Of a stretch of DNA of 64,000 nucleotides, positions 24,775 to 32,731 are shown one piece after another. Within the stretch, counting starts at the first letter, position 1. Each line of letters begins with the position of its first letter. Source of the DNA: Acidobacteriota bacterium. Its GTDB lineage: Bacteria > Acidobacteriota > Vicinamibacteria > Vicinamibacterales > JAKQTR01. Location of the stretch: contig JAKQTR010000024.1 in the NCBI GenBank assembly GCA_029562975.1, positions 93,993-157,992 on the forward strand. Reading direction: 5' to 3'. Position numbers and translations under genes: made by a program. The notes under the pieces were generated by a model. That model was not told where the DNA came from, searched no databases, and was given only the letters and a program-made list of their open reading frames with translations.

Positions 24775-25353
24775 TCAGCCGTCGAACCGGGCCTCGGCCC
24801 GCAGCGCCTCCTGCAGGTTCGCCAGGTACTCGTCGCGCGGGACCTCGACGGCGCCGCACGCGGCCATGAACGGGGTCTGCCACTGGACGTCGAGCAGCCG
24901 GAATCCCCGCTCCCGCAGCCGCTCGACCAGCGACGCCAGGGCGACCTTCGACGCGTCGCTCGCGCGGTGGAACATCGACTCGCCGAAGAACGCGCCGTTC
25001 AGCGCCACCCCGTACAGGCCTCCGGCCAGATTCGCTCCGGACCAGGCCTCCACCGAGTGCGCGAGCCCGCGCGCGTGCAGCGCGCAGTAGCTCTCGAGGA
25101 TCTCGGGGCTGATCCACGTGCCCTCGTCCCGGCCGGACGCGCAGGCCTCCATCACGGCGCGAAACGCGCGGTTCACCGTCACCGCGTACCGCCCGCTCCT
25201 CATCGTCCGCAGCAGCCGGCGCGACGGCCGGAAGCGCGCCAGCGGGATGACGGCGCGCGGGTCGGGCGAGAACCACCGGATGGCGCCGTCGTCCATCGCC
25301 ATCGGGAAGTAGCCCGCCTCGTAGGCGGCGACGAGGAGCGAGGGTGCAAGCAT
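24775..25353 (-). CDS. aat: Leucyl/phenylalanyl-tRNA--protein transferase
   Basis: 192 residues. Adds Leu or Phe from aminoacyl-tRNA to N-terminal Arg or Lys of proteins, marking them for ClpS/ClpAP under the N-end rule. The family signatures are YEAGYFPMAMDDGAIRWFSPDPRAVIPL at the N-terminus (shown as adjoining blocks), GTWISPEILESYCALH and GGLYGVALNGAFFGESMFH, then LLDVQWQTPFMAACGA near the end. The ATG at 25353 begins the conserved N-terminus; upstream codons in frame are Arg-rich and unconserved. It follows udp by about 36 bp on the same strand. Confidence 0.93.
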   Translation of the reverse strand: MLAPSLLVAAYEAGYFPMAMDDGAIRWFSPDPRAVIPLARFRPSRRLLRTMRSGRYAVTVNRAFRAVMEACASGRDEGTWISPEILESYCALHARGLAHSVEAWSGANLAGGLYGVALNGAFFGESMFHRASDASKVALASLVERLRERGFRLLDVQWQTPFMAACGAVEVPRDEYLANLQEALRAEARFDG

Positions 25354-25435
25354 GGCACGTGCTTCCTGACAGCCGCGCCGGCGCGTCAAGACGCGCGGCC
25401 GCGGCAGACGGGCGCGGCCGGCGCGCGGCCGGAGA

Positions 25436-25966
25436 TCAGGGCGCGTCAGCCCCCGGCGGCCCTGCCGCGATCGCGTCGGCAATCGGCGCGAGCCGGCCCC
25501 AGACGCCCGGGTCCTGCGCCGCCAGCGTCAACAGGTAGACGCGGACGTCCGCCGCCGGGAAGCGCTCGAGGAGCGCCGCGGCCGCCGCTTGCAGCCGGTC
25601 CTCGCCAGGCGGCTCGGTCGGGCCGTCCGAGATGACCCCGTGCTCGTGCGGCACGCCAAGGTGCGCGAGAAACGCCTCCAGCATCGGCCGCTGCCCGGCG
25701 AGATGGTACACCACGAGCGCGCGGCTCGCGAGCGGCGCCGAGATCGCGCGCACGCCGGCGAGGTGCCGGGCGAGTCGGTCGGGGGACAGTCTGAGCAGGC
25801 TCTGGGGCCTGAACCGGAGCTGGCGCGCGAGCGCCTGGATGGCCTCTGCCTGCTGGGGCGCGGAATCCTCGTCCGCCCAGAGCGCACGGGCGGCGGCCAG
25901 GCGCTGCTCGGCACTCATCTCCCGCCACACCTGCTGTGGGGTCATCGGCCCCGCACTCGACGCCAT
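25436..25966 (-). CDS. Hypothetical alpha-helical protein
   Basis: 176 residues, no signal peptide or membrane segment. It reads as largely helical: PQQVWREMSAEQRLAAARALWADED at the N-terminus, then IQALARQLRFRPQSLLRLSPDRLARHLAG, and a middle part VVYHLAGQRPMLEAFLAHLGVPHEHG. Codon use and protein-like composition support it as a real gene on this strand against shadow frames. I do not recognise the family; it is divergent from the small membrane protein at 26072. Confidence 0.6.
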   Translation of the reverse strand: MASSAGPMTPQQVWREMSAEQRLAAARALWADEDSAPQQAEAIQALARQLRFRPQSLLRLSPDRLARHLAGVRAISAPLASRALVVYHLAGQRPMLEAFLAHLGVPHEHGVISDGPTEPPGEDRLQAAAAALLERFPAADVRVYLLTLAAQDPGVWGRLAPIADAIAAGPPGADAP

Positions 25967-26071
25967 GCCCTCGGCTCCTCCCAGCCGCCGCCGCGGCCGC
26001 CCGGTACTGCGTTGAGCTTAGCATGTACCGTAAGATGCACGCGTGCACCCGGTCTGCCGCGAGGTGATCCC

Positions 26072-26518
26072 ATGAGCCTGTCCCGGTGGTGGCGAGAACG
26101 GCACTTCGAGCGCGAGTACCGCCGGTCTGTCAAGCGGGACCTGGCGCGCATCGGAAAGGACTACGAAGCGAAGTTCAAGGCGCTTCAGACCGGCAACGAC
26201 TTCGACGCGTCCATGTCGGCCTACCTGCGGGAATGCCGGCTGCCGGACCTGCGCCTCGAGACGCTGCGCAGCCGCAGGCTGCAGTGCCGGGCCGATGCCG
26301 CGGGCATCGAGTTGCCTCGCGAGTGGTGGGAGCACGACGAGGAGCACGACCTGTGGTACCTGACGCCCGACGGTCGCCGCCAGCTGAAGCGGCGCCTCAC
26401 GCAGGAGCGGATCTGGGCCGTCAGGCAGTGGCTCCAGGTCCTCACGCCGGCCGCGGCCCTGGCGGCCGGCCTGGTGGGCGTGATCATCGGCCTGCTCGCC
26501 ATGTGGCGGTGGCCGTGA
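26072..26518 (+). CDS. Hypothetical tail-anchored membrane protein
   Basis: 148 residues. The N-terminal 70 are highly charged and helical (REYRRSVKRDLARIGKDYEAKFKAL), followed by WWEHDEEHDLWYLTPDGRRQLKRRL and a single C-terminal transmembrane helix (about 125-147, AAALAAGLVGVIIGLLAMW). That layout puts the charged domain in the cytoplasm. TAAGAT about 30 nt upstream is a possible -10. Function not recognised. Confidence 0.7.
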   Translation: MSLSRWWRERHFEREYRRSVKRDLARIGKDYEAKFKALQTGNDFDASMSAYLRECRLPDLRLETLRSRRLQCRADAAGIELPREWWEHDEEHDLWYLTPDGRRQLKRRLTQERIWAVRQWLQVLTPAAALAAGLVGVIIGLLAMWRWP

Positions 26519-26565
26519 GCGGGATGAGGGCCCGGGGCCAGGGGCTCGGGGCTCGCAGCTCCGAC

Positions 26566-27738
26566 ATGAAGACCGCGCATATGCGGGTGCGTCGGCCGAG
26601 CGCCGCGGCCGGAACGCTGGCGGTCGTCTGCGCGGTGGCGGCGCTGGCAGGCGCTCAGGCGCCAAGGCCGAGAGCGCGCGATCTCGGCGTCGCCCCGGGC
26701 GTCTTCCCTCCGGGCCCGCTCAACGCGATCACCGACGTCCCGGGCGTCCTCGTGGGCCACGCCACTGTCGTCGAGGGCCGGAGCGTCCGCACGGGTGCCA
26801 CGGCGATCCTGCCTCACCCGGGCAACCTGTTCCAGGAGAAGGTCCCCGGCGCGGTCTTCGTCGGCAACGCCTTCGGCAAGCTCGCCGGCTCGACCCAGGT
26901 GGACGAGCTCGGCACGATCGAGACGCCCATCGTGCTGACGAACACGCTGAGCGTCGGCGTGGCCATGCAGGCCGTCGTGGCCTGGACGCTCGCCCAGCCC
27001 GGGAACGACGACGTCCGGTCGGTCAACGCCATTGTCGGCGAGACTAATGACGGCGGCTTGAACGACATCCGCAACGGGCGCGTGACGGAAAGCCAGGTTC
27101 TCGCCGCCATCAGCGGCGCGCGCAGCGGCCCCGTCGAGGAGGGGTCGGTCGGCGCCGGCACCGGCACGCGATGCTTCGGCTGGAAGGGCGGCATCGGCAC
27201 CTCGTCGCGGGCCGTGCCGGTCGGCGGCGCGACGCACGCGCTGGGCGTGCTCGCGCAGAGCAATTTCGGCGGCGTGCTGACCGTCGACGGCGTGCCGGTG
27301 GGAAGGCTCCTCGGCCGGTACGCGTTTGGGCCCGCGCGCCCGCCGGACGGGGCGCAGGACTGGCCCGACGGCTCGTGCATGCTGGTCGTGGCCACGGACG
27401 CCCCGCTCGACGCGCGGGATCTCAGGCGCCTCGCGGCGCGGGCGGTGTTCGGCCTGGCGCGCACGGGATCGTCCTTTTCCCACGGGAGCGGCGATTTCGC
27501 GATCGCGTTCTCGACGGCTCCGGGCCTGCGCGTCCGCCACGGCGCGCTCTCGCTTGAGGCGCGCGCCGCACTCCCGTCCGAGGCGGCGTCCCCTCTCTTT
27601 CAGGCGGCGCTCGAGGCAACCGAGGAGGCCGTCTACAACTCGCTCTTCCGGGCGACGACCGTGGAGGGAAACGGCCTGACCGTGGACGCGATCCCGGTGG
27701 ACCGCGTCCGCGCCCTGCTCGAAGGCCGCCGGCGCTGA
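26566..27738 (+). CDS. Exported P1-family aminopeptidase (DmpA-like)
   Basis: 390 residues with a signal peptide (about 10-30, SAAAGTLAVVCAVAALAGAQ). The body is a DmpA/BapA-type self-cleaving peptidase: NAITDVPGVLVGHATV, FVGNAFGKLAGSTQVDELGTIETPIVLTNT, SVNAIVGETNDGGLNDIR, and the cleavage region GWKGGIGTSSR, where the chain is cut before Ser to expose the nucleophile. These enzymes release N-terminal D- or beta-amino acids or act as L-aminopeptidases. The ATG at 26566 or 26581 could start it; 26566 keeps the positive N-region. The spacer before it is a GC-rich GGGGCTCGGGGC-type repeat with no clear ribosome site. Confidence 0.88.
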   Translation: MKTAHMRVRRPSAAAGTLAVVCAVAALAGAQAPRPRARDLGVAPGVFPPGPLNAITDVPGVLVGHATVVEGRSVRTGATAILPHPGNLFQEKVPGAVFVGNAFGKLAGSTQVDELGTIETPIVLTNTLSVGVAMQAVVAWTLAQPGNDDVRSVNAIVGETNDGGLNDIRNGRVTESQVLAAISGARSGPVEEGSVGAGTGTRCFGWKGGIGTSSRAVPVGGATHALGVLAQSNFGGVLTVDGVPVGRLLGRYAFGPARPPDGAQDWPDGSCMLVVATDAPLDARDLRRLAARAVFGLARTGSSFSHGSGDFAIAFSTAPGLRVRHGALSLEARAALPSEAASPLFQAALEATEEAVYNSLFRATTVEGNGLTVDAIPVDRVRALLEGRRR

Positions 27739-27763
27739 CGCAGCCGTCCCGGGCGCGCGGGCG

Positions 27764-28903
27764 TCAGGCCGGCTCCGGGCGGCCCGGGAACATCGCGTCG
27801 CAGTCGAGCGACTGCGGGCCCTGCTCGGTGCACACGGCGAACTTCGACGGGTACATCGACACCGCCGCGTACTCGCCCTTGGCGTTCAGCACGTAGAACT
27901 GGATCTGGAACCTCGGCTCGCCCTTCGAGTCGAGCAGTCGCTGCTCGACGGTGTTGGCCCTGATGCGGCGCAGCGCCTCCATGCCGGCGTCCTTCGGCCC
28001 CATCCCCCGCCGCATGTTCTCGACGATGAGGAACGAGCAGAGGTTGTAGAGGTTGGCCTCGCCGCGCCCCGTGGAGCCGGCGGCGCCGACATCGTTGTCC
28101 ACGTAGAGGCCGGCGCCCAGGATCGGCGAGTCGCCCACGCGCCCCGGGATCTTCCAGGCGAGGCCGCTGGTCGTGGTCACGCCGCAGATCTCGCCCTTGG
28201 GGCCGATCCCGTTGCAGTTGATGGTGCCCCAGAAGTGATCGAACTCGATGAGGCCGTCCCGGACCATCTCGAGCCCCGTCCGGTAGAACGCCTCCGAGCG
28301 CCGGACCGGGTCGAGGTAATGCTCGCCGTCCGTCCGGCGCTTCCATTCAAGCCAGAGCCGCCGCGACCGCTCCGTGGTCAGGTCGGCTTCGATCGGGAAG
28401 CCGAGCCTGCGCGCGAAGTCCTGCGCGCCCTGCCCGACGATGAGGTGGTGATCGGTCTCGTCCATGACCGCCCTGGCCACGCGCGACGCCGTGCGGACGC
28501 CCTCCAGGCACGCGACCCCGCCTGCCCGTTTTTTCGGGCCGTGCATGCAGGACGAGTCCAGCTGCACCACGCCGTCCGCGTTCGGCAGGCCGCCGAAGCC
28601 GACGCTGACGTCGAGCGGATCGAGTTCGCAGAGATTGACGCCGGCGATGAGCGCGTCGAGGACGTCGGAGCCGCCGGCGATCAGGCCGAAGGCCTTCGCG
28701 ACGCCCGTGACGTCGCCCCCGTTTTTGTAGATGTTCCCGTTGTTCGACGAGATGACAACCGGGTTCACCGTCTTCCTGATCATCACCGCGGGCGCCTGAG
28801 ACGGCGCCGGGCGATCGGCGCCGGCGGCCCGGGCGGCGGCGGCTGTGGCAACGGCGGCGCTCGACAGGACGAACTCGCGGCGGCTCAGGCGTTTGGGCAT
28901 CAT
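27764..28903 (-). CDS. Tat-exported N4-(beta-N-acetylglucosaminyl)-L-asparaginase
   Basis: 379-residue Ntn hydrolase. A twin-arginine signal (SRREFVLSSAAVATAAAARA, about residues 6-25) directs it through the Tat system encoded at 61513-62639. Glycosylasparaginase elements are NNGNIYKNGGDVTG, GFGGLPNADGVVQLDSSCMHG, the cleavage site with the Thr nucleophile in HFWGTINCNG, and IPGRVGDSPILGAGLYVDN. It cleaves the GlcNAc-Asn bond of glycopeptides, or acts as an isoaspartyl/asparaginase relative. A good promoter lies directly upstream, and GGAG precedes the ATG. Confidence 0.92.
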   Translation of the reverse strand: MMPKRLSRREFVLSSAAVATAAAARAAGADRPAPSQAPAVMIRKTVNPVVISSNNGNIYKNGGDVTGVAKAFGLIAGGSDVLDALIAGVNLCELDPLDVSVGFGGLPNADGVVQLDSSCMHGPKKRAGGVACLEGVRTASRVARAVMDETDHHLIVGQGAQDFARRLGFPIEADLTTERSRRLWLEWKRRTDGEHYLDPVRRSEAFYRTGLEMVRDGLIEFDHFWGTINCNGIGPKGEICGVTTTSGLAWKIPGRVGDSPILGAGLYVDNDVGAAGSTGRGEANLYNLCSFLIVENMRRGMGPKDAGMEALRRIRANTVEQRLLDSKGEPRFQIQFYVLNAKGEYAAVSMYPSKFAVCTEQGPQSLDCDAMFPGRPEPA

Positions 28904-28928
28904 CTACTCCAGGGAGACGGACCGGCCG

Positions 28929-28957
28929 ATTGTACTCAGGGGCCCTCGCGGCGACAA
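28929..28957 (-). promoter_or_regulatory. Promoter of the asparaginase gene
   Basis: On the - strand TTGTCG (28957-28952), 17-nt spacer, TACAAT (28934-28929); leader of about 20 nt containing the ribosome site. Confidence 0.6.
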
Positions 28958-28980
28958 TGCGGCCGGGGCCCGGAGGGCGG

Positions 28981-29010
28981 TTGACGCCCGGCGCCGCCCG
29001 CTGGTACGAT
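28981..29010 (+). promoter_or_regulatory. Promoter of the glucan phosphorylase gene
   Basis: TTGACG (28981-28986), 18-nt spacer, TACGAT (29005-29010); leader of about 33 nt to the ATG at 29050. Confidence 0.6.
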
Positions 29011-29049
29011 TGTGATTTTGACCCGAACGAAACAAAGGCTGCATTCTCC

Positions 29050-31203
29050 ATGACGTCCTCGTTTCCCGCGCTCCCCGAACGGATCAAGGACCTCGGCGAG
29101 CTGGCGTCGGACCTGTGGTGGAGCTGGCATTTCCGCGCCCGGAGCCTTTTCCGCCGCATGGACTATCCGCTCTGGCGGGCCACCGCGCACAACCCGGTGA
29201 GCATGCTGCGGCAGATCGCCCCGGAGCGGCTTCACGCCGTCGCCCGCGACCGCGCCTTCCTCGCGCTCTACGACGATGCCATCCGCGACCTGCGGGCGGC
29301 GCGGGCCTCGCGCGAAACCTGGTGGGCCCTGACGCATGGCGAGGCGGCCGCCAAGACCATCGCGTACTTCTCGGCGGAGTTCGCGCTGCACCAGTCGCTG
29401 CCGATCTACGCGGGCGGCCTCGGCGTCCTCGCCGGCGACTTCTGCAAGGAAGCGAGCGACCTGGGGATGCCGTTCGTCGGCGTCGGGTTCATGTATCCGC
29501 AGGGCTACTTCCACCAGCGGGTCTCCGCGGAGGGCTGGCAGGAGGAGACCTACGAGCACCTGGACTGGGACGACGCGCCGGTCCGGCCCGCCGTCACCCC
29601 GGCCGGAGAACGCTGCCTCGTCGAGGTGCCGCTCGGCACCAGCACCGTCAAGGCGCTCGTGTGGCAGGTGAAGGTCGGCAAGGTCTCGCTGCTGCTGCTC
29701 GACACCGGGCTCGAAGAGAACGCCCCGTGGGACCGCGAGCTGTCGGCGCGGCTGTACGGCGGCAACCAGGAGACCCGGATCCAGCAGGAGATCGTGCTGG
29801 GCCTGGGCGGCGTCCGCGCGCTGCGGGCCATGGGCATCGAGCCGACGGTCTGGCATCTCAACGAGGGGCACGCGGCCTTCGTGACCCTGCAGCGCATCTG
29901 GGATCACCTGGAGCAGGGTTCGACCTTCGACGCGGCGCTGGAGCAGGTCCGGGCGACAACGGTGTTCACGACCCACACGCCCGTGCCGGCCGGACACGAC
30001 GCGTTCCCGTTCCAGCTTGTCGAAACGCACCTCGCCGGGGCCTGGGGAAGCAGCCTGGGGGCCTTCCGGGACCGCCTCATGGCGCTCGGCTCCTACGACA
30101 ACGGAGGCGGAACGCAGTTCAACATGACGGCGCTCGCGCTGCGGACCGCGGCCGGCATCAACGCGGTGAGCCAGCCGCACGGCGAGGTCACCCGCCGGAT
30201 GTGGACGTCCATCTGGCCCGGGACCCCCGCTGAGAAGCTGCCCATCAAGGCGATCACCAACGGCGTCCACGCCAGCACCTGGGTCGCCGCGCCCCTCGGC
30301 AAGCTCTTCGACGACAGCTTCGGCACCGAGTGGCGGGATCGGCTCGACGAGCCGGAGTTCTGGGACCGCGTCCTCGACATCCCGGACGAGGCCCTCTGGA
30401 GGGTCCGGCTGTCGATGAAGGCCGAGCTCTTCAGATCCATCCAGGACCGGGCCAGGAAGCGCTGGACGCACGACAAAGTGAGCGCGGCGCAGGTCGTGGC
30501 GGCCGGCACGCTGCTGGATCAGTCGGCGCTGACCATCGGGTTCGCGCGTCGGTTCGCCGGCTACAAGCGGCCCGACCTGATCTTCCACGACGCGGCCCGG
30601 CTGGCGTCCATCCTCTCGGCGGCGAGGCGTCCCGTGCAGATCGTCTTCGCGGGCAAGGCCCATCCGGCCGACGACCAGGGCAAGCACCACCTGCAGCAGG
30701 TTTACCGGCGCGCGGCCGACCCGGCCTTCGGGGGCCGCATCGCCTTCGTGGACGACTACGATCTCCACCTCGCCCAGTACCTCGTGCACGGCTGCGACGT
30801 CTGGCTCAACCACCCGCGGAAGCCGATGGAGGCAAGCGGCACGAGCGGCATGAAAGCGGCCATCAACGGCATCCCCCACCTGAGCATTGGCGACGGCTGG
30901 TGGGCCGAGGGGTTCAACGGCGCCAACGGCTGGCTCATCCAGGGCAAGGCGCACGGCACGGACCAGGAGGCCGTGGACGCGGCGGACGCCGAGGCCCTCT
31001 ACGCGCTGCTGGAGGAGCAGGTCATCCCCACCTTCTACGACCGGGACGCGCACGATGTGCCGCGGGCGTGGCTTCGCGTGGTCAAGGAAGCCATCCGGAG
31101 CACCATGCCCGCCTACACGACCCGTCGGATGATGAAGCAGTACGCCGAGGAGCTATACCTGCCCGCCATCATGTCGACGATGCGCGTCGGGCTCGGGGAT
31201 TGA
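29050..31203 (+). CDS. glgP: Alpha-glucan phosphorylase (short GT35 type)
   Basis: 717 residues; cleaves alpha-1,4 glucans with phosphate to glucose-1-phosphate. It belongs to the shorter alpha-glucan phosphorylase family (about 700-850 residues) rather than the E. coli GlgP type. Visible features: LASDLWWSWHFRARSLF at the N-terminus, AYFSAEFALHQSLPIYAGGLGVLAGD, WHLNEGHAAF, FTTHTPVPAGHD, TNGVHASTW, FARRFAGYKRPDLI, and the PLP-lysine region EASGTSGMKAAINGIPHLS near residue 600. It is monocistronic with its own promoter. The product glucose-1-phosphate is a substrate for the GalU-type enzyme at the start of the window. Confidence 0.95.
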   Translation: MTSSFPALPERIKDLGELASDLWWSWHFRARSLFRRMDYPLWRATAHNPVSMLRQIAPERLHAVARDRAFLALYDDAIRDLRAARASRETWWALTHGEAAAKTIAYFSAEFALHQSLPIYAGGLGVLAGDFCKEASDLGMPFVGVGFMYPQGYFHQRVSAEGWQEETYEHLDWDDAPVRPAVTPAGERCLVEVPLGTSTVKALVWQVKVGKVSLLLLDTGLEENAPWDRELSARLYGGNQETRIQQEIVLGLGGVRALRAMGIEPTVWHLNEGHAAFVTLQRIWDHLEQGSTFDAALEQVRATTVFTTHTPVPAGHDAFPFQLVETHLAGAWGSSLGAFRDRLMALGSYDNGGGTQFNMTALALRTAAGINAVSQPHGEVTRRMWTSIWPGTPAEKLPIKAITNGVHASTWVAAPLGKLFDDSFGTEWRDRLDEPEFWDRVLDIPDEALWRVRLSMKAELFRSIQDRARKRWTHDKVSAAQVVAAGTLLDQSALTIGFARRFAGYKRPDLIFHDAARLASILSAARRPVQIVFAGKAHPADDQGKHHLQQVYRRAADPAFGGRIAFVDDYDLHLAQYLVHGCDVWLNHPRKPMEASGTSGMKAAINGIPHLSIGDGWWAEGFNGANGWLIQGKAHGTDQEAVDAADAEALYALLEEQVIPTFYDRDAHDVPRAWLRVVKEAIRSTMPAYTTRRMMKQYAEELYLPAIMSTMRVGLGD

Positions 31204-31284
31204 CGCCCTGGCCGGGCCAGGCCCCGGCACGCCGGCCCTGGCCCCGCTTCCAGGCGAAGCAGCCGGGCCCTGATCCTGGCCCCT

Positions 31285-31683
31285 TCAGCCGAGGGGGCTG
31301 ATCGGGGGGTGATGGAGGATCTGCACCCGGTTGCCCTCCGGGTCCCTGAAGTAGCAGGAACGGGCCCCATCTCGATGGGTCTTCGGCCGCGTGTCAAGAG
31401 GCACGCCCCTCTCGTCGAGGTACGCCGCCCACGCGTCCACCAGGCCGGCCGACCCGACGATCAAGCCGAGGTGATCCAGGGCCCCGGGACGGGCCGCCTC
31501 CGCGTTCCCCTCCGCACGGTGCAGGGCCAGGTTGTCGCGGCCCGAAGTCAGGTAGACGTTGTCCGGATCCGGTTCCCACTCGACCCGGAAGCCGAGCACG
31601 TCGACGTAGAACGCCCGCATCATTCTCACGTCGCGGACGTTGAGGGCGAGGTGGCGCAGGCCGAGGTGGGCGGGACGCTCCAT
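31285..31683 (-). CDS. VOC-family (glyoxalase/dioxygenase) protein
   Basis: 132 residues with the two-module VOC fold: LRHLALNVRDVRMMRAFYVDVLGF in the first half, LDHLGLIVGSAGLVDAWAAYL and CYFRDPEGNRVQILHHPP in the second. His near the N-terminus, His in the second module and Glu in the DPEGN motif are the expected metal ligands. Members include glyoxalase I, fosfomycin-resistance proteins and extradiol dioxygenases; nothing here picks one. The ATG at 31683 is preferred to 31719, whose extra 12 residues lie ahead of the fold. Confidence 0.8.
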   Translation of the reverse strand: MERPAHLGLRHLALNVRDVRMMRAFYVDVLGFRVEWEPDPDNVYLTSGRDNLALHRAEGNAEAARPGALDHLGLIVGSAGLVDAWAAYLDERGVPLDTRPKTHRDGARSCYFRDPEGNRVQILHHPPISPLG

Positions 31684-31729
31684 GGGGAGATCGTAGTAGG
31701 CGCGGGGAGCGCGGGACAAGAGGCAGTGA

Positions 31730-31735
31730 TAAGAT
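31730..31735 (+). promoter_or_regulatory. -10 box 7 nt before the Zn-ribbon protein gene
   Basis: TAAGAT; the ATG at 31734 lies within it, so the start is more likely 31743, at or next to the expected transcription start (leaderless). Confidence 0.45.
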
Positions 31736-31742
31736 GGCGCGC

Positions 31743-32201
31743 ATGTCGAGGAAGGCCGCCGAGCGGGCGCGGTGCGCGCTCTGCGGGGCGAAGGACGTGT
31801 CCGAGCCCCGTGGTGACGAGCGCTACTGCCCCGACTGCTGGGACAAGAAGATCGCCGTCGAGGACATCGTCGCGAAGGAGTTCGTGCTGAAGCGCTACAT
31901 CCGCGCCCACAGCGCGGAGAAGTACCTGGTCTACCACTCGACGCTGAAGCGCCCCTGCGGGCAGCTCATCGTCATCGACGACGGCTACGATCTGTTCCTG
32001 ACGCTCACCCTCTACCCCACCTTCGTCTGGGACGACGCCGCTTACCACCTGGAGAGCGATCCCGAGTCGCGGAGTTTCGCGGAAATCCTGGTCGATGTCG
32101 TCGTCACCGAGGTCATCGAGCCCTGGGGCGGGGGCAAGTGGCACCTGGAGGTGCACCGCTCCGCCGCCTCCGAGCCTGAAGAGTGGAACGGTGAGGTATA
32201 A
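31743..32201 (+). CDS. Hypothetical protein with N-terminal zinc ribbon
   Basis: 152 residues from the ATG at 31743. Two CxxC pairs, CALCGAKD and YCPDCW about 20 residues apart, form a zinc-ribbon knuckle. The remainder has an IAVEDIVAKEFVLKRYIRAHSAEKYLVYHS block and FLTLTLYPTFVWDDAAYHLE, suggesting an alpha/beta domain. I do not recognise the family. The last codons overlap a TATAAT box that may drive the next gene. An ATG 9 nt upstream is possible but sits in the -10 box. Confidence 0.65.
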   Translation: MSRKAAERARCALCGAKDVSEPRGDERYCPDCWDKKIAVEDIVAKEFVLKRYIRAHSAEKYLVYHSTLKRPCGQLIVIDDGYDLFLTLTLYPTFVWDDAAYHLESDPESRSFAEILVDVVVTEVIEPWGGGKWHLEVHRSAASEPEEWNGEV

Positions 32202-32233
32202 TTGAATTGGAAGGGTGTCCGATCTGGTACGAT
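32197..32233 (+). promoter_or_regulatory. Candidate promoter(s) of the exported small protein
   Basis: A perfect TATAAT at 32197-32202 overlaps the preceding stop codon; a second box TACGAT is at 32228-32233, 18 nt before the ATG at 32252. Neither has a strong -35. GGAGGGAG serves as the ribosome site. Confidence 0.5.
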
Positions 32234-32251
32234 TGGCCTCCTGGAGGGAGT

Positions 32252-32662
32252 ATGGCTCGCCTAGTCAAGGTTGTCCTGACAGTCGCAATCGTGAGCATCG
32301 GCGTCGCGGCGCTGGCGGCGCAGGAGAAGGTCTACCCGGCTCTGCGCGGCGACGTCGAGGTTGGGTACCTCAAGCCCGTCACGACGGTCGATTACAAGGC
32401 CGGCATGGTCAAGACGGTCATCAAGGTGAAGAACCTCTCCACCACCGGCTCGATCGCCGGGCTCAAGGTCGAGGAGTACTGGTTTGACAAGGCCGGGAAC
32501 CCGGTGACCGGCTCGAAGGACCGCCTGAAGAAGCCGCTGGCGCCGCTCGAAACCGCCGAGTTGACGCTGCTGACGCCGCGGGACACCAAGATGGACCGCA
32601 ACAGCTACACCTTCTCCCACGCGAACGGGAAGGTGAAGGTCAAGCAGATGAAGGAGTTCTAG
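32252..32662 (+). CDS. Small exported protein of unknown function
   Basis: 136 residues with a signal peptide (VVLTVAIVSIGVAALAAQ, about 6-23). The mature part is Lys-rich and beta-strand-like: VEVGYLKPVTTVDYKAG, MVKTVIKVKNLSTTGSIAGLKVEEYWFDK, and ETAELTLLTPRD. The pattern of conserved-looking strands and turns resembles a small Ig-like or transthyretin-like domain; I cannot name the family. GGAGGGAG directly precedes the ATG. Confidence 0.7.
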   Translation: MARLVKVVLTVAIVSIGVAALAAQEKVYPALRGDVEVGYLKPVTTVDYKAGMVKTVIKVKNLSTTGSIAGLKVEEYWFDKAGNPVTGSKDRLKKPLAPLETAELTLLTPRDTKMDRNSYTFSHANGKVKVKQMKEF

Positions 32663-32731
32663 GCTCCTGCGCCCTTGCCGCGTGCGGGCGCCGGCTTGCG
32701 CGGACCCCGGCGCCCGGACTGTCTTCGCGCT

